NCBI GenBank assembly: GCA_944326235.1
Contig: CALVDH010000008.1
Coordinates: forward strand, 24,246 to 88,245
Direction: 5' to 3'
DNA from: an uncultured Bacteroidales bacterium
GTDB taxonomy: Bacteria; Bacteroidota; Bacteroidia; Bacteroidales; UBA932
DNA: 64,000 nt
Shown: one piece after another, positions 35,095 through 44,906 of the stretch
How positions within the stretch are numbered: position 1 is the stretch's first letter
Layout of the letters: every line of letters begins with the position of its first letter
Translations under genes and position numbers: made by a program
The notes under the pieces: model-generated
Told to the model about the DNA's origin: nothing
Seen by the model: the letters and a program-made list of their open reading frames with translations, nothing else
Databases searched by the model: none

Positions 35095-35111
35095 AACATC
35101 TGCATTTATAT

Positions 35112-36506
35112 TCAGTCACTAACAGCCAGTCTCAGACCTACCGTCTCCACCCTGTCTTCCATAGCCAGCGGCTCACGGTGATACACTGTCAGCTCATACG
35201 TCTCCGAGTCATAATTACCGCCCCGGACAACCGCCACTCCGGAAGAGAACTCCGTCCCGCACCACTCGCTGACATTACCGCTCATGTCATAGATGTCCAG
35301 CGAATTGCAGTACATCGGAGAGTTCGACGCATCGCAGTCATGCGGCCTGCCACCGGAATTGGCCGAATACCACGCCACCATGTCCGGATCATCGCTGCCG
35401 GAATACTTCGTCCCGTCCGGATAGACACCGCCGCGAGCCGCATACTCCCACTCCTCCTCCGCCGGCAGACGGAACTCCAGATTGGTCAGGTCCGACAGCA
35501 CACTGACAAATGCCTGACAGTCTATATAGGAGACATCAGTCACAGGCAGCATCGCATCCTCTCCGTCATACTCCCCATTCATGATACGGTGCCACTGTCC
35601 CACAGTCACCTCATACTTGCCTATCCAGAAACTTGCTACAACGCACTTCTTCTGCGGCACATCCAGATCCGGATCGACATCCTCATCATAAGTCCCGTCC
35701 GGATTGCGCTCCGCCCCCATCATGTAAGAGCCGCCCTCGACATACACCATCCGCTCCAATATCTCCACCGCCGCCCGCACCTGCTCCAGCGTAGCCGACT
35801 CCGTCCAGTTCAACGGCTTGCCTCCCAAAGCCTCATCGACCATCAATGCCTTCTTTTCCTTCTCCGTCTTCATATGCCTCAAAACGACACCTCCTACTGT
35901 CAGTACCGACAGCAGCAGAAGCACAACCGCATACAACAGCCCTCGTCTCAACTTGCCGCCGGGCCGGGACCTCATTCTGGCAATAAGTTTGGGCACAATA
36001 TCCTTGAACAGCGCATCAGGGTTATCACTGTAGAACACCGCCTCGTAGCGCTGGATACCGGCTATGTCCGGCGGCAGTCTCTGTTTACTGAAATTGAAAC
36101 TATCCGAACTCTCAGGCACAATCGGAATGATATTCAGGCCCTTCCGGCATAACGCCCGACCTATCTCTATCCTCACGAAGTCAATGTCAGCCTGCGGCCC
36201 CAGCTCCTCTATCTTCTTCCCGAACTCCTGCTGGGAACATGCCGCCAGATAACGGTACAAGTCCACTCGCTCGGGACGGAAATCCTCTTCAGCGAAATCC
36301 AGGGAATTCCTCCCCAATATCAACAGGAAATCCCTGCAGCCGTCTATCCGCTGCACCAGCGAGACATCGAACAACCCCGTCAGATTCTCCCGGTCAAAAC
36401 TGATCCGCTCCCGAAACTTCGGTTCCAGAAGGTCCTTCAAGTGCTCCGCCTTATCTCCCGAGTCGGTTCGGCGATAGCTGATGAATATGTCGTAAGTGCT
36501 TTTCAT
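35112..36506 (-). CDS. TIR-transmembrane-FGE fusion protein
   Basis: A 464-residue protein. Residues 1-150 are a TIR domain (Y-D-I-F-I-S-Y-R-R, and a candidate catalytic Glu114 in D-F-V-R-I-E-I). Residues about 190-210 are a membrane helix preceded by basic residues, which places TIR inside the cell. Residues about 250-464 are an FGE-sulfatase (SUMF1-like) domain: G-G-S-Y-M-M-G, Y-E-V-T-V-G-Q-W, L-P-A-E-E-E-W-E-Y-A-A-R, M-S-G-N-V-S-E-W, V-R-G-G-N. FGE-like domains outside sulfatase maturation often act as binding or sensing modules. Likely a receptor with outside FGE and inside NADase (inference). Confidence 0.85.
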   Translation of the reverse strand: MKSTYDIFISYRRTDSGDKAEHLKDLLEPKFRERISFDRENLTGLFDVSLVQRIDGCRDFLLILGRNSLDFAEEDFRPERVDLYRYLAACSQQEFGKKIEELGPQADIDFVRIEIGRALCRKGLNIIPIVPESSDSFNFSKQRLPPDIAGIQRYEAVFYSDNPDALFKDIVPKLIARMRSRPGGKLRRGLLYAVVLLLLSVLTVGGVVLRHMKTEKEKKALMVDEALGGKPLNWTESATLEQVRAAVEILERMVYVEGGSYMMGAERNPDGTYDEDVDPDLDVPQKKCVVASFWIGKYEVTVGQWHRIMNGEYDGEDAMLPVTDVSYIDCQAFVSVLSDLTNLEFRLPAEEEWEYAARGGVYPDGTKYSGSDDPDMVAWYSANSGGRPHDCDASNSPMYCNSLDIYDMSGNVSEWCGTEFSSGVAVVRGGNYDSETYELTVYHREPLAMEDRVETVGLRLAVSD

Positions 36507-36514
36507 AGTTCTTG

Positions 36515-39500
36515 TTAATCAAGATAATATTTTCGGCGGTCTTCAGGGGAGAGTCTGTAGTCGTTTAAAACATCCAGAGCATCTGATATTAGTTTCTCAG
36601 GACCAGGTATATTTTTTACGATTACACAATTTGATTTACCATATCTATTATGTGATAGTATAAAAACACATTTAGAATCATGACTAAAGAATATGGATTG
36701 ATACGCACCCTTTGGCAACTTACTGCGGAAGTAACATTCATTTTTCTCAATATCCCAAACTTCTATTGTTCTTTCCATTCTATTTGCTATATCTCCTTCT
36801 GATATTGCAGCAATATATTTACCATCCGGACTAAATGATGCCAAGTCATATCCGATATCATTTTCAAGGACAAAACATTTAGTTTTTTTATTTATATCAA
36901 AAATATTAATCTGGTTACCAACAGTGATTACAATGTACCTGCTATCGTAACTAATTGAGTTTTCAGACACAAAACCGATGCCTCCAGCTGAAGTTAACAA
37001 CAATTGCATTTCTCCATTATATACATCCCGACATTCTATAATACTGCTAGTATCCCTAGGACTAGGACTAGTGCCTTTTAAATCAGGTTGAGTCAAGGCA
37101 TATTTCCCATTAGGAGTAAAAAAAGCAGAAACAACAATTCCTCTATTTTCAAAAACCGACAATTGCTTTCCTGTGTTCACATTCCAAACAATAGCAGTAC
37201 TATCTATAGAAGCTGTAATTAGACAACTCCCGTCAAAATTAAAAGATACATCTGTAACTCTTTTTGTATGACCTCCTGACATTCTCAATTCGGTTCCTGT
37301 CTCTACATTCCTGATTATTACGTCTCCATTTGACAACCCGAATGCAAGCAGTTTGCTATCTTCACTAAATGATAATGATGTCGTGTGAATTTGCGAAATT
37401 ATATCTTTTGTATCCTCTTCTACATTATAAATAAACACCTCTGATGTATCAATCTCCACAATCATAGAGGCATCAGGACTCAACATAAAGTCATTTCTAT
37501 TATTATCCCGACAATATACCTCAGTCAATTTATTATCATTTCTAATATCCCATAATTCCAATACATTCTTTCTTTCAGAACACTTAATAGCATAATGTCC
37601 GCTCTTACAAACAGAAAGAATTAATTTTCGCGTTGAGGAATCATCCTCAAATTTGGATTTATACTTCTTGTCCATACTCCACAAAACGGCTGCTCCCGCT
37701 GCGGAGGCCGTCAGTACATATTTACTATCCGGAGTCCAAGCAACAGCCGTAATATAACCTAGGTTTTCCCAACCACGAAAAACAGTTAGTAATTCCCCTG
37801 TTTCCACATCCCAGACGGCAGTACCATTTGCTATCTTAGCTCCATCAGGAGAGAACGTCACTTCTGTATCAAAGTCTTCCACATTTGTTAAGAATTCCTC
37901 AGTTGCTGCATTTTTAATATATCCCCACCGCACTTCTCGGTTTTGAAATATTACCTTCCCATTTCTCACCCCTTCAAGACGCACTAATAACTTTCCGTTT
38001 TCAGTATTCCATAACTCCCCCCCACCTGTAACTATTTTCTTTGAATCCGGACTAAATTCAGCAAAAAACGCATCCTTTTCCAAACATTTTAACACTGATT
38101 GCAGTTTTCCTTTTTCTAAATTCCAAACAGCGACATCTCCATCCTTCAATACACAGACACAATACTTGCGATCCAAGCTATACGCACATATAGTACTAAC
38201 CTCAGGTGTGTTCATAATGATTCGCTTGTCTTTGGTTTTAATATTTTGTAAAATAAGTATCGTGCTATCCGCTCTCGTCGTTTTAATCAGGACATTATCT
38301 TCAACAGGAGTAAACAAAACAGAGGCATCAGACAACTCTAATACTTTAGACTGAGTTTTGACATCCCAAACCATACAATTACCCATATAATTCGCTCCCA
38401 CATAACTTCCATTTGAACTATATTCTACTTTACCAATCCTCCCGCTCCCGCCTTGCAGTACTGATAACGGCAGACCTGATTTTGGATTATATATCACTAC
38501 CTCTCCTGTGTTAAATCTTACAACTAAATATCTACTATCAAAACTAAAGGATGCATTAGTTATTATACCTTGAAAATTATAATCTAGATTTTTTAAACTT
38601 GCTATTCTATCCCATGTTTTTGTATCGTATATCTTATTATTTATCCATAACAATTCACCATCTGGGCTGAACTTTCCATATCCTATTGGTTCCCCTATGT
38701 TTATTATTTTGCACATATTCGTGTTTTCTATACTATCCATAACCTCCTGCAACGCAATAAACGCATCACCAGTCAATGCTTCAGCATATTTTTTCAATTT
38801 TTTTGGAAATGTTTCTGTAAGAAGAGCCAATGCTTTAACATAGTCTTCATTTTCGTGTAATACACCCAGAGCTTCTTTAGCTACATAGCGGGACTGGGAG
38901 ATAAGCATGCCATTGCGCTGCTGTCTGATTTCTACAAGCAAATAGACAAAGACGGCCACAAGCAACAAGGCCGCCGACAACGACAGCAGCATTACACGGT
39001 TTCGCCGTCTCATCGCCTTTGTCTTCGCGGCAAGCCTGTCGGCTTCCTCCTTAAGGTTCCGCTCCTTGCGGCTCTGCAGCACTAAGGGACAGAGGACATC
39101 GTGGGAGAGTTCTATGATACGCTGGTTCTTCTCGCCTTTCTCCACCGTTATTATACGTTTTTCTTTCAAAGTATCCAGTTCCCCGGCCGTGACGCCTGCC
39201 GCCAATGCGTCATTGTACGAGAGATAGTGGCGGTAGCCGTCTGTAGTCACCAGTCTGTCTTCCAAGAGTTTGGCTGTCTTGACACTGACCGAGCGCATGC
39301 CGTTCTCATAAAAGTCGGCGATGATATTGTCTCCGTAAAGCCGGATATTCTCAAGCGTGATACTGCCACTGCCCTTCTCATAAAGTTCATGCATGAAAAG
39401 AGAAAGGATAGACGGGTCGACATATCCGGAACGGTCCGTGTCAATCCGCTCCAGTATGACATCAGCCGTTTCTGCTGTCACGGTACCGGGCAACGGCCTG

Positions 39501-40120
39501 CATATAACTTCGCGTCCCTGGCTGAGGCTGAGCGGCATCAGACGGTAACGGTTCCTTTTCAGGCTCGGGATGTCCGAACTGTTCTGCTCCAGGAAATACA
39601 GATAATCCTCGCGCAGACAGATTACAACCCGGAACGCATTGCCACTGTCCTCCCTGTTGTTCAGCAATGATGCCAGATGTCTGAAGAACTCCGCCACTGC
39701 AGGCCTATGCGCATTGTCCGGCAATGTGAATATCTCCTCAAACTGGTCAAATACCAGCATAGGGTATTTCCGGATACCGCTCTGCCGCTCCTTCAAAACC
39801 ATATCTCCGTCATCCGTCATCATCAGTATATCCGCATCTGCGGACGCCTCTTTGATCTTACGCCCGACTTGCTGGAAATACCCCTCTGCCGTATTGTGTT
39901 CCAGACGGATATACACCGGAAGAAAGTCCTCATACCTCATCCGGGGAAATACTCCGGCCCTGAGCAAGGAGGATTTTCCGACACCCGAGCGTCCGTATAT
40001 GACTGTGGAAAGATTGTTGAGGATTATATCTGAGACCTCATCCGTCTCTTTATCTCTTCCATAAAGACGGTCATGCTCCGCGTACGTGTTAAGCCCTAGC
40101 CAAGGATTGTTATTTACCAT
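36515..40120 (-). CDS. STAND NTPase-transmembrane-WD40 protein
   Basis: A 1201-residue protein. It opens with the nSTAND1-type phrase N-P-W-L-G-L-N-T-Y. The P-loop is G-R-S-G-V-G-K-S (43-50) and Walker B M-L-V-F-D-Q-F-E-E (121-129), followed by a winged-helix region (to about 350). A membrane helix at about 376-397 is preceded by R-R-R-N-R, putting the NTPase inside and the C-terminus outside. Residues about 470-1190 contain many WD40-like blades (S-P-D-G-K/E-Y-x-x-A and V-W-D). STAND proteins oligomerise when their repeats bind a trigger. The WD40 part is visibly more A/T-rich than neighbouring genes. It overlaps the SIR2-TIR gene by 11 bases. Confidence 0.87.
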   Translation of the reverse strand: MVNNNPWLGLNTYAEHDRLYGRDKETDEVSDIILNNLSTVIYGRSGVGKSSLLRAGVFPRMRYEDFLPVYIRLEHNTAEGYFQQVGRKIKEASADADILMMTDDGDMVLKERQSGIRKYPMLVFDQFEEIFTLPDNAHRPAVAEFFRHLASLLNNREDSGNAFRVVICLREDYLYFLEQNSSDIPSLKRNRYRLMPLSLSQGREVICRPLPGTVTAETADVILERIDTDRSGYVDPSILSLFMHELYEKGSGSITLENIRLYGDNIIADFYENGMRSVSVKTAKLLEDRLVTTDGYRHYLSYNDALAAGVTAGELDTLKEKRIITVEKGEKNQRIIELSHDVLCPLVLQSRKERNLKEEADRLAAKTKAMRRRNRVMLLSLSAALLLVAVFVYLLVEIRQQRNGMLISQSRYVAKEALGVLHENEDYVKALALLTETFPKKLKKYAEALTGDAFIALQEVMDSIENTNMCKIINIGEPIGYGKFSPDGELLWINNKIYDTKTWDRIASLKNLDYNFQGIITNASFSFDSRYLVVRFNTGEVVIYNPKSGLPLSVLQGGSGRIGKVEYSSNGSYVGANYMGNCMVWDVKTQSKVLELSDASVLFTPVEDNVLIKTTRADSTILILQNIKTKDKRIIMNTPEVSTICAYSLDRKYCVCVLKDGDVAVWNLEKGKLQSVLKCLEKDAFFAEFSPDSKKIVTGGGELWNTENGKLLVRLEGVRNGKVIFQNREVRWGYIKNAATEEFLTNVEDFDTEVTFSPDGAKIANGTAVWDVETGELLTVFRGWENLGYITAVAWTPDSKYVLTASAAGAAVLWSMDKKYKSKFEDDSSTRKLILSVCKSGHYAIKCSERKNVLELWDIRNDNKLTEVYCRDNNRNDFMLSPDASMIVEIDTSEVFIYNVEEDTKDIISQIHTTSLSFSEDSKLLAFGLSNGDVIIRNVETGTELRMSGGHTKRVTDVSFNFDGSCLITASIDSTAIVWNVNTGKQLSVFENRGIVVSAFFTPNGKYALTQPDLKGTSPSPRDTSSIIECRDVYNGEMQLLLTSAGGIGFVSENSISYDSRYIVITVGNQINIFDINKKTKCFVLENDIGYDLASFSPDGKYIAAISEGDIANRMERTIEVWDIEKNECYFRSKLPKGAYQSIFFSHDSKCVFILSHNRYGKSNCVIVKNIPGPEKLISDALDVLNDYRLSPEDRRKYYLD

Positions 40121-41516
40121 TCTTTCTCCTGTTTAACAATTCATAAATACTGTCCACAAATGCATCCAGCCCCGGTTCGGGATCATCTTTCTTATAAAAT
40201 GCGGCATTATGCACACGGATATCCTCCGGCACATCCGCCACACGGCTGTACATATCGAAGGACTCCTCCGACAAAGGGGCGATATAATTGAAAGCTGAGC
40301 TTATCTGCATCTTGTGCTCTATGGCCCATCTCCACTCCATACGGTAGACATGCTCCTCTCCGGCCTGCGCTGTGATGCTGTCTGAAAGAATGGGGACAAA
40401 CATCCTGCAGGTACGGATGGCTTTCCTTATCTCCGCGTTAAAGTCCATCGCAAGTCCCAGGTTCTCCTTGTCATACCATACCGTCACCCCTTTGTCGCAC
40501 AATTTGCGGTAAAGCATCTGAGCTATACCACGGTCCTGCCTTGAATAAGAGATAAACACATCGACATTCATCTCCGGACGGTCAAACCACGACTTCATGC
40601 TGGTTTTGGGATCGGCATCTTCCAGTCTGCGCCTCAGTTCGGACACAAAATCAGGAAGACTGGATATCTGGGATGTGATATGCGCACTGTTGAGAAACTC
40701 TATAAGCCTCTCGTCAGAATGTTCGGATGCATCCATTCCATTGGGAATATTGACAGCTGCATTTACGATTTTCTCATCCTTCATGGCAAACCAGAAGAAA
40801 CGGAAAAGCCAGTCCTGGAAATCGTTGCCCAGTACAAGCAGGTACTTGTTGGAAAGCACCGTCGAGAGTCTTGCAGGCTTTGAGTAGTCCGAACTGTCCT
40901 TAGGCAGCAGCCATGAGCGGGAGAATCTCAGCAGGTCCATGTCCGAAAGGACAAAGTCATCACCTGCGTCATTAGCCTTTCCGAACATATAGTACAAGGT
41001 GGGCCTGGATATATCCAGAGAGTTCTCTATGTCCTGATTCCTATGAGGGTCATTGACGAAATGCAGGACCCTGAGGTTATCTCCGTGTATCTCCCTCATC
41101 GTATTCTCCACGACAGGATCTATCACCGTGGTTATCACAAAGGGGAAATACTTTATTGACAAAAATTCCCTCAGCAAATCGGTGGCCCTGAATACCTGCG
41201 GGTTATTATTGATCACATCATACACCAGATTCCTCAAGGCCTTCAAGTTGCTGCATTTCTCCTTACATTTCGGATGGTTCAGCAGCGCGGTATAAGAGTT
41301 CACCGGCTCCTGTATCCCGAAGTATTTCCGAGACACCACGCTCAACAGCAACTGAGATGAAGTCATACTGCCGATCCTCACCATCTCGTTGCCTATGACA
41401 GGTATCACATTGCGCTTTACAATCTGCCGCACCAATGTATCCCACACCTCATTCTGCAGGGCCTTCTCAAGAGCATCCTGCCCCACATTTATGTCATTTA
41501 TGTCTATCTCTTTCAT
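40110..41516 (-). CDS. SIR2-like-TIR fusion protein with degenerate SIR2 core
   Basis: A 468-residue soluble protein. Residues about 20-300 follow the SIR2_2-like fold: V-I-P-V-I-G-N-E-M where G-A-G is expected, I-T-T-V-I-D-P-V-V-E (residues 128-137), and L-L-V-L-G-N-D-F-Q-D. The usual T-T-N catalytic motif reads T-T-V (Asn replaced at 131), and the catalytic His position reads Phe178 in Y-M-F-G. Residues 317-465 are a TIR domain (V-D-V-F-I-S-Y-S-R-Q-D, V-W-Y-D-K-E-N-L) with candidate catalytic Glu394. So TIR is probably the active NADase and SIR2 a binding module (inference). Confidence 0.8.
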   Translation of the reverse strand: MKEIDINDINVGQDALEKALQNEVWDTLVRQIVKRNVIPVIGNEMVRIGSMTSSQLLLSVVSRKYFGIQEPVNSYTALLNHPKCKEKCSNLKALRNLVYDVINNNPQVFRATDLLREFLSIKYFPFVITTVIDPVVENTMREIHGDNLRVLHFVNDPHRNQDIENSLDISRPTLYYMFGKANDAGDDFVLSDMDLLRFSRSWLLPKDSSDYSKPARLSTVLSNKYLLVLGNDFQDWLFRFFWFAMKDEKIVNAAVNIPNGMDASEHSDERLIEFLNSAHITSQISSLPDFVSELRRRLEDADPKTSMKSWFDRPEMNVDVFISYSRQDRGIAQMLYRKLCDKGVTVWYDKENLGLAMDFNAEIRKAIRTCRMFVPILSDSITAQAGEEHVYRMEWRWAIEHKMQISSAFNYIAPLSEESFDMYSRVADVPEDIRVHNAAFYKKDDPEPGLDAFVDSIYELLNRRKNGK

Positions 41517-41531
41517 TGCAGTAACAATTAT

Positions 41532-42674
41532 TCAGTACAAATTTTTAATCAAAACTGCAGCACTCGCACTGCACGGCATCACAAATACAGTATCCTCCAG
41601 CGGAACGTCCGCCGCCAGGCTATAACTGGCGCTCTGCTCTTTCAGCGGGAGAGTCAGATGGACTATGCCATCCCCGTCCGATACTGCCGGATGACCATTC
41701 AAAGTCACTCTGCAATCCGGCACAGGCCTCTCCTGATACGGATCCCACAAAGTAAAACGGATATTACCATACACATCCGCATCGCGGTACACATTGACCT
41801 GATTGTCCTTTAAAAGCCTCAGAACAGTGTCTATTTTTACAAAGTCATCGCACTCTACTTTCACCCTTACATCCTTTCCTATAAAATGATGCGGTACATT
41901 TTTAAAGACCGCGCATTCCTCTATGGACTTCACCGTGTCGGCTTTTATCTCATTATCCAGCACGACAGTAACAACTGCATCTTCAAGAGGTGGCAGGTCC
42001 GCATTGTGTACCAATGCCTCATTCAGTCGTACCGCGATATCCACCGGACGGCTCATTCCCCATACAGCTGCCATCGAGCAGCACACGAGCAGGGCTCCTG
42101 CAGTCCATGCCGTAATCCTTTGTCTCATTCTCCGCTTATGCCGTTGCCACACAGAATCAAACTCTATCCCAAGCAGCTTTGTAACCAACTGGACATAAGC
42201 CCGCTCCCTGTTCATCCATCTGCTGCGGTAGACTTTTTCGTTGATATTTGCACCGAGTATCTCCGGAATACCCAATCGGTCAATCACGGGATTGAAACAT
42301 TCCGTCCTATCATCACCGCTATGAGGAACACCGTAGATGATAAACAGATAGATATTTCCCGTACGTCCGAGGCTATGAAAGTACGCAATCTCCTTCCCTA
42401 CCCAATCCGATTTCGCCGAATCAGGAGAGCATATCACTATCAGGTTGCGTGATGCCTTCAGACGCTCCTGCAGCTCCTCCGACAACCCTCCGGGCTGAAT
42501 ATCCGTCGGTGCGAAGAACACAGGCCTCAACGGCCTGCGCTGCCAGCCGTGGCTTCTGCACAACGCTGCGGGCATGCGGTAGCTCTCCAGCCTCCGCTGC
42601 AGACGCTTCCCCCACTTCGTATCACGGGAACTGTAGCTTATAAACGCAAAATATTTAAAATGCTCACCGTCCAT
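41532..42674 (-). CDS. TIR-domain membrane protein with exported C-terminus
   Basis: A 380-residue protein. The TIR domain occupies residues 1-145 (F-A-F-I-S-Y-S-S-R-D) with the W-V-G-K-E motif that carries the NADase Glu (Glu95). One membrane helix at about 189-206, preceded by R-R-M-R-Q-R, puts TIR in the cytoplasm. The C-terminal 170 residues are beta-rich, with a carboxypeptidase-regulatory-like phrase near the end (V-T-L-N-G-H-P-A-V-S-D-G-D-G). The architecture parallels the TIR-TM-FGE protein of the same operon. Its start overlaps the upstream TPR gene by 11 bases. Confidence 0.82.
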   Translation of the reverse strand: MDGEHFKYFAFISYSSRDTKWGKRLQRRLESYRMPAALCRSHGWQRRPLRPVFFAPTDIQPGGLSEELQERLKASRNLIVICSPDSAKSDWVGKEIAYFHSLGRTGNIYLFIIYGVPHSGDDRTECFNPVIDRLGIPEILGANINEKVYRSRWMNRERAYVQLVTKLLGIEFDSVWQRHKRRMRQRITAWTAGALLVCCSMAAVWGMSRPVDIAVRLNEALVHNADLPPLEDAVVTVVLDNEIKADTVKSIEECAVFKNVPHHFIGKDVRVKVECDDFVKIDTVLRLLKDNQVNVYRDADVYGNIRFTLWDPYQERPVPDCRVTLNGHPAVSDGDGIVHLTLPLKEQSASYSLAADVPLEDTVFVMPCSASAAVLIKNLY

Positions 42675-44895
42675 CTTTCTTCTCAGCTGATTTGATTTCC
42701 CGTATAATCTCCCTTAACTCTTTAACTTTTGAGCCGTCCTTTCCATAAACCGACTCACATATTTCCAAAGATAGTCCGAACATCTCCAAAGCCCGTGAAT
42801 AATCACCCTGGGTATAATATATATGGCCTACATTGTAATAACTTGCCGCTACTTCAGGATGATACACTCCATATACGGACATCTGTATCTCCAAGGCCCG
42901 TCCATACATCTTAAGTGCTTTTAAAGAATCTCCCTGAGTATGATATATAAGACCGATATTGTAATAACTTACCGCTACTTCAGGATGATGCTCTCCATAT
43001 ACGGATTTCCTTATCTCCAAGGCCCGCCCATACATCTTCAGTGCTTTTGAATAATCACCCTGGGCATAATACACATTACCCATGTTGTTGTAACTTGCCG
43101 CGACCTCAGGATGATGTTCCCCATATACGAACTTCTTTATCTCGAAAGCCTGCCCGTACAACTCAAGCGCTATTGAATAATTTCCTTGAGAATAGTATAT
43201 GTTCCCAAGATTATTGTAACTCGTTGCTATATCTGGATGATTCGTTCCATATACGAACTTCTTTATATCCAGTGATTTCTTATGCATCTCCAACGCCTTA
43301 AAGTACTCACCTTGAACTCTGTATACCTCACCAAGGTTATTATAACCAACTGCGGTTTGCGGATGCTTGGCCCCGAATATGAGTTTATTTATCTCAATGG
43401 ATCGCTCATACATCTCTAGAGCCTTAAAATAACAACCTTGTGAAAAATACACATTACCAATATTATTATAACTCATCGCGACATCTTGATGAGCATCTCC
43501 GTATAATGATTTTCTTATCTCTAAAGATTGTACATACATTTCCAGTGCACTTGAATAATCCCCCTGAGAATAATATACATTTCCTAGATTATAGTAACTC
43601 ATTGCAACAGCAGGATGATTAGTTCCGTATAAGCATTTTCTTATCTCCAATGATTTTTCCTGCATATTCCGAGCTTCAATAAAATTTCCTTGAACTCTAA
43701 ATATGTTCCCTAGATTGTTATATACTGTCGCTTCATCCAGATGATTTGCTCCATATATAACCTGAATTATCTCAAGAGACCGTTCATACATCTCAAATGC
43801 CGTTGAATACTCACCTTGAGCATAATATATATTGCCGATGCTATTGTAACTTGAGGCGACTTCCAGATGATGTCCTCCATTCTTTTCCAAAGAATTGCGT
43901 AATGCACGCTGAAACAAAGATAGGGAATATTTATAATCCGCTTTATATTCAAAAAGGAAGTTACCTGCATCCAACTGCCACTGGGCATTGGTTGTGTCCA
44001 GGTCTGCGCGTAGCAAGATATAATGCGCCGCTGAGTCATTGTCAAACCGCGAGAAGCATACACTGTATTTGCTGTACAACAGATCTCCTAAACGGGTCCT
44101 GTCACTCTCTATCTTCCTGATGTCTTCCTCGGCCTCGGCTATCAGCTTCCGGCCTATTCTCTGACGTTCATGAGCTGACGACATCGCCGCACGGTTCTCC
44201 TCCGCCAGACGCTCCAGTGAGCCGACTGTTGACAGCAAAGAATCCGCCCGCTCCAAGTCTCCGGCTTCTATCGCGATATTGATTGAGGCATTCAAAGAGT
44301 CGATATCCGCATAATCCGTCGATGCATATCGTTCTGCCATCTTGCCTATCAAAGACTCGTATTTTTCAAAACTCTCCTGAAGCACACGGAGCTGCTCCCG
44401 GTAGGACTCCTCCGACACTGTCTTGGCTTCCAGTCCAGCCTCCAGTTCTGACAACTTTTTTGAATATTCCTTCTCCGCCCGGGCATAAGCATTCTCCGTT
44501 ATACGCATGACATCCGCCTCCTTCGCCTTAAGGTCCACCATAACTATCTCTATCGGTACGTCCGGCGAATATGTGAAAGCACGACCGATAGTCCCGTTGT
44601 CTGCCAGTTCATATCCGGTCTTCCGTATATAGCTGAGATAAAACGGCATACCTACTGTCATATCCGGCATAACGAACTCAAACTTCCCCGCACTGTCACT
44701 CACCGCTGCATTATGACCGCCCTGACGGCGGATACTTACTCCGGACAGATACACCACATCCCTGTCAGGACGTTTTATTGTACGCACTATCCCCTCCTGC
44801 ACATCCGGACTTGCTGCAGCTTTCCTAACACAGACGCATAATGTCAGCATAACCAGAACTAAAGCCACTGCTCTTTTATGATAACTTTTTCTCAT
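42664..44895 (-). CDS. Exported TPR protein with nine near-identical 42-residue repeats
   Basis: A 743-residue protein. Signal peptide at residues 1-28 (ending A-A-A-S). A carboxypeptidase-regulatory-like beta domain occupies about 35-115 (G-V-S-I-R-R-Q-G-G ... S-D-S-A-G-K-F-E-F). A long coiled coil covers about 125-270. Nine tandem 42-residue kinesin-light-chain-type TPRs lie at residues 345-722, each of the form S-Y-N-N-L-G-N-I-Y-Y-x-Q-G-x-Y. Probably a periplasmic scaffold. The repeats are highly alike, suggesting recent expansion or gene conversion. Confidence 0.88.
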   Translation of the reverse strand: MRKSYHKRAVALVLVMLTLCVCVRKAAASPDVQEGIVRTIKRPDRDVVYLSGVSIRRQGGHNAAVSDSAGKFEFVMPDMTVGMPFYLSYIRKTGYELADNGTIGRAFTYSPDVPIEIVMVDLKAKEADVMRITENAYARAEKEYSKKLSELEAGLEAKTVSEESYREQLRVLQESFEKYESLIGKMAERYASTDYADIDSLNASINIAIEAGDLERADSLLSTVGSLERLAEENRAAMSSAHERQRIGRKLIAEAEEDIRKIESDRTRLGDLLYSKYSVCFSRFDNDSAAHYILLRADLDTTNAQWQLDAGNFLFEYKADYKYSLSLFQRALRNSLEKNGGHHLEVASSYNSIGNIYYAQGEYSTAFEMYERSLEIIQVIYGANHLDEATVYNNLGNIFRVQGNFIEARNMQEKSLEIRKCLYGTNHPAVAMSYYNLGNVYYSQGDYSSALEMYVQSLEIRKSLYGDAHQDVAMSYNNIGNVYFSQGCYFKALEMYERSIEINKLIFGAKHPQTAVGYNNLGEVYRVQGEYFKALEMHKKSLDIKKFVYGTNHPDIATSYNNLGNIYYSQGNYSIALELYGQAFEIKKFVYGEHHPEVAASYNNMGNVYYAQGDYSKALKMYGRALEIRKSVYGEHHPEVAVSYYNIGLIYHTQGDSLKALKMYGRALEIQMSVYGVYHPEVAASYYNVGHIYYTQGDYSRALEMFGLSLEICESVYGKDGSKVKELREIIREIKSAEKKDGR
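42730..43863 (-). repeat. Tandem 126-bp repeat array within the TPR gene
   Basis: Nine in-frame units of 126 bases encode the TPRs of the preceding protein. Shared blocks such as CCATATACGGA and ATTGTAATAACTTGCCGC-like stretches recur at constant spacing. Units nearest the 3' end of the gene are most alike, so unit number could vary between strains. Confidence 0.85.
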
Positions 44896-44906
44896 GTTAT
44901 CTTGAT

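Noticed and set aside
35178..36152. 324-codon plus-strand frame opposite the TIR-FGE gene
   Set aside because: Antisense shadow with His/Arg/Ile-rich translation; the minus-strand protein has two conserved domains.
42730..43863. Regular repeats that could suggest a CRISPR array
   Set aside because: The unit is 126 bases, in frame, and encodes TPR motifs throughout; there are no short repeats with unique spacers and no cas genes.
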